NCBI GenBank assembly: GCA_037893245.1
Contig: JBAIAA010000117.1
Span: 2,604,001 to 2,668,000, forward strand
Length of the DNA stretch: 64,000 nucleotides
Direction: 5' to 3'
From: Crossaster papposus
Lineage: Eukaryota; Echinodermata; Asteroidea; Velatida; Solasteridae
Positions 9,881 to 20,369 of this stretch are shown piece by piece (positions within the stretch are counted from its first letter, which is position 1; every line of letters starts with the position of its first letter). Below the pieces are notes generated by a model, which did not search any database, was not told the origin of the DNA, and saw nothing but the letters and a program-made list of their open reading frames with translations. Position numbers and translations under genes: made by a program.

Positions 9881-10555
9881 TTAAAGGGAAATTCCAGGCT
9901 CAATAATATTTTACCTAGTCTAAAAGAATATATGGTAACATACTCACTCCGCAGAGAATTTGTTTTGATTTGTTATCAAGAACGACACACACGCTAATTA
10001 TATTCACGGTTTCTTGCCATTTAGGAGTACAAGGGCGCGGCCATATTGTTCAAATTTTCCGCCATACATCGCTTTATTGCGTGTTGTTCGCACTGGTATC
10101 CCGCCTTGACGCGGCCAACTACATTATGCAGACGTATGTTGTACGGCGCCCGATTATTGCGAGTACATGTATTGCATTTCTGTGCAGAATATCAACTATC
10201 GTTTATTTTTGTATTTTTTGAGAAGAATAGAAAATTTGTGAGCTAGTAATTAATGCATCAGGTCTTTCTCCGTATGATTTAGAGCCGACTTTCACATGTA
10301 CACACACATTATGTATACACTATACCGTACACAAAAGGGTTCACTTGCATTCATTGCGCGTGCAGGGCCGCTATCGATCGGGCTTCGTGTACTGATGGTG
10401 CAGTCACTACGTCACATATCTCGGATGTACCGATAAACCAAAACAATGTTTTATATGATTACCGAAACCAATAAAAATGAAATAAAAAGGAAGTCACAAT
10501 GGCAATTGACACTCTTAACATTATGCAAATAACTATGGGTGCAGTTTCCCTTTAA
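9881..10555. mobile_element. TTAA-bounded small non-autonomous element, 675 bp
   Basis: The sequence is bounded by TTAAAGGGAAA on the left and its complement TTTCCCTTTAA on the right. This gives short terminal inverted repeats that include a TTAA at each end. No protein is encoded. It sits in the intron between exons B and C. The outer TTAA could be a piggyBac-style target site, but the terminal repeats are short. Confidence 0.5.
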
Positions 10556-10840
10556 CAACTACGTAGAGCAAATCTTTAATACGCACAGGCAGCAGATTGA
10601 ACAAATTGTTTTGTCGGAGCTCGAGAAATCTATCGACCATAAACATTCAGTTAGGATTTAAAGCGGAATGTGGAATATGACAAAGAAAATCAAGACAGCG
10701 AGTTGTTTAAAACGAGAGTCAGATATATGAAAATGTTATAGGCCTACAGGTACAGTATGAGCGGAAACTCTCATAAATTACCCCTTTTTTAAGAAAACAA
10801 AAAAGCTTTTATCAATGTTAGAAATAAAGACAAGGAATGT

Positions 10841-11040
10841 TTACGGTGGTGTTTGAGAGCCGCTTTTGAGAAGTATATCAGCTCGTACAATGAGGTCTCG
10901 TAGATTACGAGGACGTCTATAAGCCAATACAGGGCTGTCGGGGATGGCACGGACAAGGCGATCTGAAGTGTGGAGAATGTGATGGCTGTCGTTAGTGATT
11001 TTGCGAAGGGAAGGGAGACTGGGGTTAAAGGTAGACAGCG
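10841..11040 (-). pseudogene. Penelope-like RT C-terminal fragment
   Basis: The minus strand reads TFNPSLPSLRKITNDSHHIL, then LAYRRPRNLRDLIVRADILL. This is the block between the RT thumb and the linker to the endonuclease in Penelope-like elements. It is a different and more typical copy than the one at 7.2-8.2 kb. Upstream RT and downstream endonuclease are absent. Confidence 0.7.
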
Positions 11041-11771
11041 AAAAGCAAAAAAAAAAACCGAGTAAAAGACAAACCTCCACAAAGACAGACCGTCTATTTA
11101 CGATAAACACGATGGATTAAATTTGAAGGACGTAGACTTTCTCACTTCAATCAATCAAATAGAAAAGCTAGAGAGACGAACAAATCAACCCAAGTATAAA
11201 TGTGTTTTCATAGGAAGAGACTAAAGAAGAACAACCGTTATATTTATTTTAAAATGCCAACGACCTCGCAGAAATAAATCTGTTGTCGTTTTTCTTGGGT
11301 GACACAAATCACTATTGTGGGATAAAACATATCTAGATTATTTTATAACCAAACAAAACTCCAGCATAAAAAATACATTTGTCTCAGATGTTTGGCGCAC
11401 TACGATTCACACAAAAAGTTGGACAGACATACTGTACGCAAGATTGCGAGGTAATAGATATGGGTGTTTTCATAAATACGGTACTCAGTAGTGATACCGG
11501 TACTTGTAAAAAGGAGGTTATCGCTTCACAATAACTAAATATTATTTCGATCGACCTCCTTACACTGCGGCACATCTTTTAGACACTTTTTAAGTTTTAG
11601 ACATTTATAAAAAGGCACTTTTTTTAAAAACAACATTTGCGGGGTCAGGAAATTTCCTTTTTTGTACCATTTGGTCTAAAGGAACCAAGCACAATTTAAT
11701 ATCTATTAATCTGAGCTTTATGAAAAATATGTACGTATAATTATTGTGCCCTTTCTTACCTTCTTTTGTAG
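11041..11771. other. Intronic sequence, no gene seen
   Basis: AT-rich DNA before exon C. Nothing beyond short chance ORFs was recognised. Confidence 0.4.
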
Positions 11772-11915
11772 TCATGGGGATCCCTGAGTGCCCCTGCACG
11801 ATCAATGGTGGCTCAGCATATGAGCCACCAGGAGGACACGCAGCAGAAATTTTATGTTGCTGCTCACGGTCCTGTGGCTGCAGCGGAAAGCTCCAACCTC
11901 ATAGACAATCTGTGG
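11772..11915 (+). CDS. Gene 1 exon C: recombinase-like domain, tyrosine segment
   Basis: An exon of exactly 48 codons between TTTTGTAG and GTAAGC. It contains MVAQHMSHQEDTQQKFYVAA, which matches the H-x-S-x(n)-Y end of Crypton-type tyrosine recombinase domains, where the tyrosine is the nucleophile. It continues into an alanine-rich helix and SSNLIDNLW. Both ends are phase 0, consistent with exons B and D. Confidence 0.8.
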
Positions 11916-11998
11916 GTAAGCTCAAAAAGATAGGAATGAATTGTTCAATACAGCAGTTATTATGGTTTATGGCACAGACTCTATGGCATGGACACTAT

Positions 11999-12285
11999 TG
12001 TAACGTCGATTTCTCTGGGTTCTACACCACACACAAGAAGGACTCTTGACGCAAGTATTCTGTATTTCCGGTGATTCTCTCTGGTTTATTGTGACCTCTT
12101 GCCGACCAAAACATGGACTTCAGGCTCCCGCAATCACGCGGCACCCGAACTGGTTAGAACTGGTTCGGCGCTTGCGCAATCCAAAGGCGGGTTTCCGGGG
12201 CGCACCAGCAGGAGCCACCAGGGCGATCCCACCACCGTGGAATCGCTCCAGCGCCCTCTACCACCCAACCGGCACGGGCGTTACA
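11999..12285 (-). repeat. LTR (3' LTR in element orientation)
   Basis: TGTAACG to CGTTACA, almost identical to 13369-13657. Differences cluster near the TCTCTGGGTT / TCTCTTGGGG stretch. Confidence 0.85.
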
Positions 12286-12510
12286 CAGCCCCCCACGAAG
12301 ACCTTGTTTGCCCCCAAACAAGACCATGGGCGCTGCTGCCGCACCCCGGCCAACCGCCCTGGAAAACGCATAACGCCAACAATTACACAACAATTTACAT
12401 TACAAAAAAATGAAAAGTTCAAAAGTTCCCGCCTAGTAGGTGGGAGGTGGCCTGAAGCTGCTCCCAGAATTCCGGTGGAATGTCTCTCCACGCCTGGGCC
12501 GTCTCCCCGA

Positions 12511-12655
12511 GGCGCGTGCGTGGTCCGACTCCGTCGCGCATGCACAGTCCGACTCCGTCGCGCATGCGTGGTCCAACTCCGAGGCGCATGCGTGGTCCGA
12601 CTCCAAGGCGCATGCGTGGTCCGACTCCGTCGCGCACGCGTGGTCCGCCAGACGA
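12511..12655. repeat. 24-bp minisatellite, about six copies
   Basis: The unit GCGCATGCGTGGTCCGACTC plus four variable bases repeats about six times at 24-bp spacing. Because 24 is a multiple of three, it creates long open frames of 8-residue repeats on both strands. This explains several long but meaningless ORFs here. It lies in the interior of the LTR element. Confidence 0.85.
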
Positions 12656-12705
12656 CCCCAAGCTCTGGCACCCCCAGCTCCGGCACACCCCCAGCTGTCA
12701 AGACT

Positions 12706-12784
12706 TGACTGGCTCCTGTGACTGGCTCCTGTGACTGGCTCTTGTGACTGATTCCTGTGACTGGCTCTTGTGACTGATGACTGG
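12706..12784. repeat. 15-bp simple tandem repeat
   Basis: The unit GACTGGCTCCTGTGA and variants repeats about five times. It is followed by a two-copy ~150-bp tandem duplication (12790-12915 and 12941-13064) sharing CGAGGCCCCGCCCCC and GCCGTCTACAGCATGGG. Confidence 0.8.
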
Positions 12785-13368
12785 CTTAGAGAGCGTGGGC
12801 GTCCCGGCGAGGCCCCGCCCCCGCTGCGCCGACGGGCACGGCTCGGGCTCGCTCCGAGTGTTGCGAGCCGTCTGCCGCGCCGCCGTCTACAGCATGGGCC
12901 GGGCCCCCCGACTCGGTTTCATTCCTGCAGAAGATCCAGAGAATGTCTCGACGAGGCCCCGCCCCCCACTGCATCCACGGGCACAGCTTGGGATTGTTCC
13001 GCGTGGAACCATCCGTCTGCTGCGCCGCCGTCTACAGCATGGGGCGGCCCCCCGACAGACCTGGTAGCGGACCCGGACAAATATGGAGAAGGGCGCCCTC
13101 TCTCCAAATCGGAGTGGACGCACTGAAGCCCCCAGCCATTGGCGCATGTCCCGAAATTCCCGCTATCCTTCTCCAACTCCTCCCCCAGGAAACATCCAGA
13201 CTCCCAAGTCCCTATAACCTCCCTAGAGTTCCCCGTTCCCTGGGCCCATGCCCTGGCCTGCCCTCTCGCCGTGGGGCGAGTTGGCTGCCGTGCTATCGTG
13301 GTTTTCTGAAAACATGAACACTTCACCTGGTCTTTTCCCGTCCTTCCGTATCCCACCGCTGCCACCAA

Positions 13369-13657
13369 TGTAACGTAGATTTCTCTTGGGGGTCGACACC
13401 ACACACAAGAAGGACTCTTGACGCAAGTATTCTGTATTTCCGGTGATTCTCTCTGGTTTATTGTGACCTCTTGCCGACCAAAACATGGACTTCAGGCTCC
13501 CGCAATCACGCGGCACCCGAACTGGTTAGAACTGGTTCGGCGCTTGCGCAATCCAAAGGCGGGTTTCCGGGGCGCACCAGCAGGAGCCACCAGGGCGATC
13601 CCACCACCGTGGAATCGCTCCAGCGCCCTCTACCGCCCAACCGGCACGGGCGTTACA
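13369..13657 (-). repeat. LTR (5' LTR in element orientation)
   Basis: Second copy of the LTR. The primer-binding-site-like sequence directly adjoins it at 13350-13368 on the minus strand. Confidence 0.85.
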
Positions 13658-15017
13658 CTATTTTAAATTCACTTAACCTGTACTGTCTTTTTCGTTTACA
13701 CACGCACATGCGACATTGCCGTGCGACATAGTCATTGCAACAAAATCACGCACTTGCAGGCCTTTGTAGACCATTAAATTGGATGGTGCCCGACTATTTA
13801 TGCGTTCCAAGTCTCACTTTCAAAATTATAAGGGAAAAAATGAGAGGCGCAAACCGAGGCAGGACCCGGACAAATTCTCGATGGTCAGTATGCGACGTCT
13901 AGGTATGAAACGGGTTCGCGTGGTCACGTACGCACATTGTTGTGTGTTGATGCACCCACAGTGTGCGAATCGCGTACGCTTTGTGCACGGTAATCAAATT
14001 TCATCTTTTGGGTGAATTCAGTTTTGGGTGAACCGTGAATCCGACAAAAACAGTACTGATTCGTCTGATTCGAATCCCAGTATTTCTTATTCAGACACGG
14101 AATCGAGCGAGGATAAAGATGGGGTCCCTCTCGGTCGAAGCACGACCGCTCAAAATGTTCGCTGCAGCCGAAAATTAATAGGCCCGCCTGGACCACTTCG
14201 CTCTGGACGATTTCGGACAATAACTCGATTTGGTCATGTGCGACTTTCCGCTCGTTTAATGGTGCCAGGTCACAAATGTTAAATATAATGTTTAACATAC
14301 ATGTACGCATTAACCGTGTTAAAACGCATTAACCGTTAAAATTAACTGTTAAATGCCACAGAATGCCAGAGATGTACATTTTTTGATGTTTTTTTGGCTT
14401 TCACAGTAGTTTTCGTCATGTTGCACATTGAACAGAGTTGCTTGCATGCGTAATGCACTGCAAGACAACGCACATTAGCAAATGACTAGACTTGTAGACA
14501 AGTCGTTAATGTTTGTCGCGGCTGGTGATAGTCGAGTCGCGGTGCATAATACGCTAAGCGCGAGGCTGCTGGCTCCCGACTATACTTCCCCATTAACGAC
14601 TTGTGAAACCCGAATGCTGTACGTATTCATATATTCGAGCACGAATGCTATATAATAATGTTGTGTCATGCTGTTTTTCAGTTATCCGTTTGTTAAGGTA
14701 GAATCCTTGCGTGTTTTATTCTTTCTCTTTTTTGAATGAATTGTAATTTTATGATGGATGTGTTTGATATATATTTTAAATGACTATTGTAAATCTTTAA
14801 ATCTTTAAATCTTTTTAGATTTTTAAGATTTTATAACCACTATACAGTTTAACCTTTGGTTTGCAAGCAAGTGGAAATAAACTAACAACAATAATAACAA
14901 TAAATCAGTTCATTCACAAAACAAATCTCTTTTGAATGAATAGTTTAAATTTATAAATTTGATAAAAATAATTTAAACGAATTATGACACATTGTTTGCA
15001 AATGGTGCATTTAACAG
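13658..15017. other. Intronic sequence with one stem-loop, no gene seen
   Basis: This interval has a CpG-richer patch (13880-14280). A short plus frame there is rich in serine and aspartate (KNSTDSSDSNPSISYSDTES) but shows no domain or splice context. Perfect 14-bp inverted repeats, ACAAGTCGTTAATG and its complement, lie at 14498-14511 and 14591-14604. Confidence 0.5.
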
Positions 15018-15089
15018 AGCATTGATGGAAAGGATGAAAAGAAGAACCAGCTTCCTTCAGCATCAACGTCGACGTCTACTTCAATCATA
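15018..15089 (+). CDS. Gene 1 exon D: low-complexity linker
   Basis: 24 codons between AACAG and GTAAGT, phase 0 at both ends. The residues SIDGKDEKKNQLPSASTSTS form a Ser/Thr-rich linker. The call rests on frame continuity and good splice sites, because there is no domain. Confidence 0.6.
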
Positions 15090-16151
15090 GTAAGTAAAGG
15101 AGAAATATTTAGGAGGCCGTTTAACTACATACTTTGTCTCCATGTTACCTTTTCCTCTCTTTTTTGCATTCTTCTTTCCGTTCAACCCAAGAAATTAATT
15201 TGCACCGTATTTTAGCAGCCTTCGGTTCTTAGTTACTTTATTACTACGCGCCAACAATTGTTTTTAACACGCTCGCGTGTGGAGCGCACTCGGCTAGAAT
15301 GATGATTCAAATTCCTGCCATCGATGCTATACGCCTTTCTCCGTGTACTAGCGCTATAAAGCAAATTGACCGTCTGCAAGGTAATTTTATACTTGGTTTC
15401 CTCTCTCTCTCCAACACCACGTAAAAGTTCTTATGGGGTAGGTCGTGCAGTCCCGAGACAAAACATACCCATGGTCTGAGCGAACTGCACCTTTTTAGAA
15501 ATTTTGTTCTGGTTTCCTTGTTGAAATTTACTGAAATAGACTGGTAAGAACTTTTACACGCCGGCATCTTTAATACCTATACTAACCTGAACTCAGTAAA
15601 TAACTATACTCGTAGAACTGTCGGTATATCGCGTGCATTTTGAGTTCTTACTGTTTCCCCTCTGTGTGCTCTCTGTGTCTTTGAACTATACCTATCTCCT
15701 CGTGCCGGGTTTGACATTACTGGATCTTTTATAACCGGTCGTCAAGTCCACCATTGGACACATTCCTGAGGTACGAGGTACGTTAGGGACTGTAGTTGGA
15801 CTTTAGGTTCACTATACAACAATACAACAATACAATGTAGAACTGTTGCATTCGGCCAATCATGGGCTTGCATGATGCTTGATTTATGCTGGTTTAGGGA
15901 ACATTTATTCGCTTCTTCTTGAAATCTGGGTTATTGCTACTTAATAATCCACTCCTCGTGATCGAGTTTCGACCAATCAGAAGCCAGCAACTCTCCTAGG
16001 TATTTATTAATATTACATAATGAGCTGTATAAGGCCATTTACAAATACTTTTTAAGGTTTTCACTCTTTCCTCAATTTTCTTTGTGTCGACTATAAAAAT
16101 CTATAAAACCATGTGCAGATTTGTAATAATCATATTAAATTTGACTTACAG
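15090..16151. other. Intron, no gene seen
   Basis: Unremarkable AT-rich sequence. A short minus frame (15307-15567) has no recognisable domain. Confidence 0.4.
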
Positions 16152-16190
16152 GGATCAACATGTAGTGCCAGGAGTGAATCAAAGATGTAT
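16152..16190 (+). CDS. Gene 1 exon E: linker
   Basis: Thirteen codons (GSTCSARSESKMY) between TTACAG and GTAAGT, phase 0 at both ends. Like the next two exons, it is a short serine/glycine-rich module that could be included or skipped without changing frame. Confidence 0.55.
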
Positions 16191-16799
16191 GTAAGTATTA
16201 GTAAGGAATGTGCATTTGCACATATATTTTTAAGCACAATGCCAGAAATGTATGACGTTTTCCTCAAAGCTGCGGAAAACCTAACATTTCTCTAAAAAGT
16301 TGCTTTGGGGACATTCAGGATAACCATGGGATAATCAATAGTTAAAATTGTATTCAAACTTGGTTTGAACATACATGTATCAACACTATGAAATTCTGAA
16401 CAATAGAAAAACCACGGCTATTACACGTGTGTACATTTTCTTAATTTGTCGACGTCTATTTTTATTTACCATGATCAAGTTTTTGATATCTTTATAAATA
16501 ATTAATCAATTTTTTTTTATTTCGATTTCAGAATTTATCAAGTGTTTTGATACATGTAGTTAAACAAGTTTGAATTCAATTTTTAACTATTCGATTATCC
16601 CTGGTTATCCTTGAACTGTCAAAAGCAATTTTCTAGAGAAATAGTCTAGGTTTACGCTTTGTCAGGAAACGTCATCTTTCTGGCATAGTGCTTACAAATA
16701 GTCTGTTTTCCCACTATCTATCGCTTATTGTCGAGTATGATATGACTAAATCTTTTATAATTGGTTGTCATGCTCATCAAAAGGCAATCCTAGAAAGGT

Positions 16800-16880
16800 T
16801 TAACCAGTTCGCGCCGGGATTATTTTAACATCACCGAGCCGAGGAATTATTTTTAACAAAACTCGATCCAAAGATCACTG
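16800..16880. mobile_element. Fragment of TTAA/CCAGTTCGCGCCGG small element
   Basis: Starts TTAACCAGTTCGCGCCGG and continues into TTTTAACATCACCGAGCCG, matching one end of the complete copy at 42104-42345. The other end is missing. Confidence 0.65.
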
Positions 16881-17217
16881 CTATCTAAATATGCATTTTC
16901 TACGCAACAACCACCAATAACAAAACGACTTTAAAGGTCAACTTAGGATATTAGCATAATGAGCACCACCCCGAAACCTCACAAGAATGAATGAACCAAG
17001 GCCATGGCACATGGCCCCAGTTACTTGCAATGATTTGTGTAGTGGCTTTGCGAGGTCGCTGTTTGCAATTTATTTTTGCACTGTGCATGCTAAACTAACT
17101 GCAGCGCACAGGTGGATGACAGCCAAATAAACGACGATGCTCTGGCCAAAGCTATACTGGTCAACTTTGCAACATGAAAATGTGATAAAACTGCAGTGTA
17201 AACAAGTTTCACAGTGA

Positions 17218-17465
17218 TTTACCCAGTTCGCACCAATTTTTTTTTTAACATCACCGAGCCCAGAGGCGGAAATATTTTTAACAAAACGTGATCCGAAGCA
17301 GGTGTTCAGGTCGATAGTGCCAGGAAGCACACCCAAGTAATTTCGGCCTTGCTCGCTGCTGACAGACATTTCTGGTCTTGCTTGTGGTGTGTTTATGCGT
17401 CATCCATTTTGAATCTGGGGAAAACTTTGCATTTATATTTGTCATCAGGCACGAACTAGTCAAGT
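17218..17465. mobile_element. Diverged copy of the TTAA/CCAGTTCGCGCCGG element
   Basis: Begins CCCAGTTCGCACC, shares AACATCACCGAGCCC and AACAAAACGTGATCCGAAGC with the reference copy, and ends near GGCACGAACTAGTC. Mutations have eroded both ends. Confidence 0.6.
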
Positions 17466-17704
17466 CTTTTTTGTCAGAAATTCATAGTGCCCGCCACCCC
17501 AAATGTTGATTTTAGATGTTGAATGCTGTTTAATATTCAAATTTAATGCATTTTGTCACCTCGTCATTGGTTTTTATGAAAATGTCAAACTCACAAGTGA
17601 CCTAATTGGTAATGTGAGGCTATAGAGGGCACCGGGGGGGGGGGGGGGATGCTAATCCAACCTTATTTGAATTAATATCATTTATGGAATTTGATTTTTT
17701 ACAG

Positions 17705-17740
17705 GGACCAAGGTCTGGACAAATGATTCGTGATACACAT
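17705..17740 (+). CDS. Gene 1 exon F: linker
   Basis: Twelve codons (GPRSGQMIRDTH) between TTTTTACAG and GTAAGT, phase 0 at both ends. No domain. Confidence 0.55.
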
Positions 17741-18152
17741 GTAAGTACCGTCACCTGTAAGAAACGTGCACTCTTGCAAAATGCAAAACCCCTGAATGTC
17801 GAGAAAATTGAAGGCGGTAAAACGAACATCGCGGTCTTTTTAACCCAAAATTACTCTATAAAATAAACAAACTAATTTGAAGGGTGGGGTGTAAATTGTC
17901 TTATATATTCTTCTTCTTATTACATTTTTAAGGGGGAGCGGGGTGGGGGGAGAGGTTGGGGGTGGGATTTAACACAGAATAACCCTTTCGGGAGAATCGT
18001 GCTAACTCCTGTTTATTAGTTCCATGATGCAACACGGTATGACCGCACGTTTTTAATCATATTCAAATATATTCAGTCACTTTTTTAAACAACACCTTTC
18101 ATATATTGCCCAATTAATTTAATTATCGGAACTTAATTAATTTGACTTGCAG

Positions 18153-18212
18153 CTTGCACAGCCACAAATCTGTAACGATGGTAAAAGCGATGGTGCCAGT
18201 GGACATGTACCT
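18153..18212 (+). CDS. Gene 1 exon G: linker
   Basis: Twenty codons (LAQPQICNDGKSDGASGHVP) between GACTTGCAG and GTAAGT, phase 0 at both ends. In phase with exon I at 19011. Confidence 0.55.
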
Positions 18213-18238
18213 GTAAGTAAAGGATAACAACAAGGTTG

Positions 18239-18548
18239 TTTCACAAATCTTATTCACAAATATGAACCTCCGAGGAAACTGCACTCACAATCTCAATCCC
18301 TACTCACCTGTTCATCGTTATCGACAAAGACATACGGCAAGCGTACTTTTTCTACGTCATCTCCCAATCTTTGGAACAAACTCCCCCGAAACGTCAAAGA
18401 TGCACAAACCTTGGATCAATTAAAATGCCTTCTCAAAACCCATTTATTCAATGTTGATTAATTTTCCCCTCTGTACAGCGCATTGGGACTGTGTGGAATG
18501 CGCTTAATAAGAACGGTTTATTATTATTATTATTATTATTATTATTGA
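18239..18548 (+). mobile_element. 5'-truncated L2/CR1-like retrotransposon, 3' end
   Basis: The plus strand reads TYGKRTFSTSSPNLWNKLPR, then LKTHLFNVD and a stop at 18459-18461. This is the conserved C-terminus of L2/CR1 ORF2. A short 3' UTR ending in GCGCTTAATAAGAACGG and a (TTA)n tail completes a classic truncated insertion. It lies in the intron after exon G. Confidence 0.85.
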
Positions 18549-18711
18549 TACAAATCCCAAAACAAATTGCCCATTAAAAAAAAAAGCAGAAACAAGCACG
18601 CCTTAATCAGGCATGCATACAAACTGTATCCCTGAAAACTGTATTGTTCAATAATATACATTTGTTATGTACACGTACAGTACATTACTTGAACATTTGT
18701 TGTACTTGTAG

Positions 18712-18734
18712 CTTAACAAATTGTCATCGTTCCG
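18712..18734 (+). other. Possible 23-nt micro-exon of gene 1 (frame-breaking)
   Basis: A good acceptor (GTACTTGTAG) and donor (CG followed by GTAAGTGG) bracket 23 bases. Because 23 is not a multiple of three, including it between exons G and I would bring a TAA stop into the first codons of exon I. It is either a decoy pair of sites or a poison exon. Confidence 0.3.
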
Positions 18735-19010
18735 GTAAGTGGACACAGGTTTCAACCTAATTTGCCTCATAGTCCTGAAGTATGTACCAGTAAGCTTGGG
18801 CAAATCCAGCTAACAACAAATAGGCTTGTCCCGCACAGTATTGCAAAAATGACCTTTAACAAAAGATTATTTTAAAAAGTAAAACCATTAAGTTACAGCT
18901 TTTTTTATAGCAGTACCCTAATGTGAATATTTACAGCAAGTCTTGGATTTTGTATTCTTTTGCAATTTATAACTGTAATTTTGTTTGCTTAATGAATTAT
19001 TTTTTTGCAG

Positions 19011-19145
19011 GACACAAACCAACTAAAGACAATGGGGGGGCGGCTCTTCACAGCCAGCCAAGAACGAACTCTTTTAGAAGAGTATTATCTAATTTGGGGC
19101 ATTGAGCGCTCCAGGCCAGGGAAAAAGCGAAACATGATCCAACTT
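19011..19145 (+). CDS. Gene 1 exon I: Myb/homeodomain-like C-terminal region, first part
   Basis: Forty-five codons between TTTTTTTGCAG and GTAAGT. They include GGRLFTASQERTLLEEYYLI and then RPGKKRNMIQL. The pattern (F-T-x-x-Q-E-x-x-L-L-x-E, then a basic turn) resembles a Myb/SANT-like helix set that follows the recombinase domain in related proteins. It starts in phase 0, joining exon G directly. Confidence 0.7.
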
Positions 19146-19680
19146 GTAAGTAAATAACCAAGATAACTTGGTTTTCTTTTTTTCCTTTTTTTACCCCAAA
19201 TGTTTTGATTTAAAGAGTTATAGAATAACATTAACTTTTGCTGCAATTTGCAGAAATTATTGGATTTTATAGCGTATACACTAGTTACTCTGACCGATTC
19301 AAAGATGTGTTCATAGATGATGGTGGAAAAACTAAGACAAATTAGAATGTATGTTCGATAAACACACGACATACAGTAGAGCTTTTTTGCATTATTATCT
19401 TTAGTTTATGATTTGTTTTAAGTAGTCAGGTAAATGTGATTGTTCTTCAGACTTTGAAATATGCACCTTTTAAATTTTCATGATTCATGATGACATCATT
19501 ATGATGTCACTCCATTGTTATTGTGTAAAATGTCCCTGTCAAGTGGATGTAGTATAACAAGTGTCAAGGATGAAAACAAAAAACATGCACGTTATCGGAT
19601 ATATTTCGACAAAATAACAAAATCCAGTAGAAAACTAACTACATGTAATCTTTACAAGAAGTGAATTGAAAGTAGGATAG
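19146..19680. other. Intron, no gene seen
   Basis: AT-rich. No motif recognised. Confidence 0.4.
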
Positions 19681-20035
19681 GGCAACAAATAGTAACCTAG
19701 GCAAAGCACCCGCTATTGTCCTGGTATGACGGGGCAACAAAATGTAACCTCGGCAAATCCCCGGCTATTGTTCAAGTAGGGCGGGGCAACAAATTTTAAC
19801 CTCGGCAAAGCAACCGCTATTGTCCTGGTAGGACGGGGCAACAAATTTTACCCTCGGCAAATCCCCCGCTATTGTCCTGGTAGGGCGGGGCAACAAATTG
19901 TAACCATGGCAAAGCAACCACTATTGTCCAGGTAGGGCGAGAAAAATATATACAACCTCGGCCCAAGCCCCTACTATTGTCCAGATATGGGGGATGGGGA
20001 GGGAAGAGTACAGCGTCGGCCATTTACTCCTCCGC
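19681..20035. repeat. 52-bp minisatellite, 6-7 copies
   Basis: Units of the form GGGCAACAAATTTTAACCTC then GGCAAA-x-CCGCTATTGTCC repeat at about 52-bp spacing and degrade to the right. The array sits in the intron directly before exon J. Confidence 0.85.
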
Positions 20036-20161
20036 TATTGTCCTGTCTAACAGAGCTATTTTTTTCCAAACTCCCAGGTCCCCTTGGGTGGAGATTAAAA
20101 TTGACAGGTTCAGAACTTTTTTTCTAAAACTAAAGTGTAAATTTACCTTTATTAAAAACAG

Positions 20162-20280
20162 GTTCGTCAGATGTTTTCAGAGAAGCTGGACTTGGCCAAA
20201 GGCAAGACCTTTCAACAGGTCTACGATAAGGTGCGGCGTCTTGTCAACCTCAATCCCCCGGATCTTCTGGAAAATGGAAG
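20162..20280 (+). CDS. Gene 1 exon J: Myb-like C-terminal region, second part
   Basis: 39 codons plus two bases between AAAAACAG and GTAACA. It reads VRQMFSEKLDLAKGKTFQQV and then YDKVRRLVNLNPPD. The basic helix GKTFQQVYDKVRRL fits the recognition helix of a Myb/SANT-like fold. It continues exon I in frame and ends in phase 2. Confidence 0.7.
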
Positions 20281-20369
20281 GTAACATTTTTTACAACTTA
20301 AATTTGGAATTTGTGGGAATAAAAACTGTTAATACTGTAATTTCGATAAGCTGGAATCACCCCTACACT

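Larger units (their letters stand above)
11999..13657 (-). mobile_element. Non-autonomous LTR retrotransposon (TRIM/LARD type)
   Basis: Direct repeats of 287-289 bp (11999-12285 and 13369-13657) start TGTAACG and end CGTTACA, with only a handful of differences. CTAT, or ACTAT if the terminal A is shared, flanks both sides as a target duplication. On the minus strand the sequence just inside the right-hand LTR reads TTGGTGGCAGCGGTGGGAT, which looks like a tRNA primer-binding site. The other end has a G-rich polypurine-like GTGGGGGG. The element therefore reads on the minus strand. The ~1.08-kb GC-rich interior lacks RT and integrase and holds only short gag-like or chance frames. Confidence 0.85.

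Noticed and set aside
9970-10246. Short plus ORFs within the TTAA-bounded element
   Set aside because: Non-coding small element with no domain or splice context.
12046-13666. Long ORFs on both strands in the GC-rich block
   Set aside because: They follow the LTRs and in-frame tandem repeats and show no domain. They are treated as by-products of the non-autonomous LTR element.
14028-14282. Ser/Asp-rich 84-codon ORF as an exon of gene 1
   Set aside because: No acceptor or donor brackets it in a phase compatible with exons C and D, which already join in frame.
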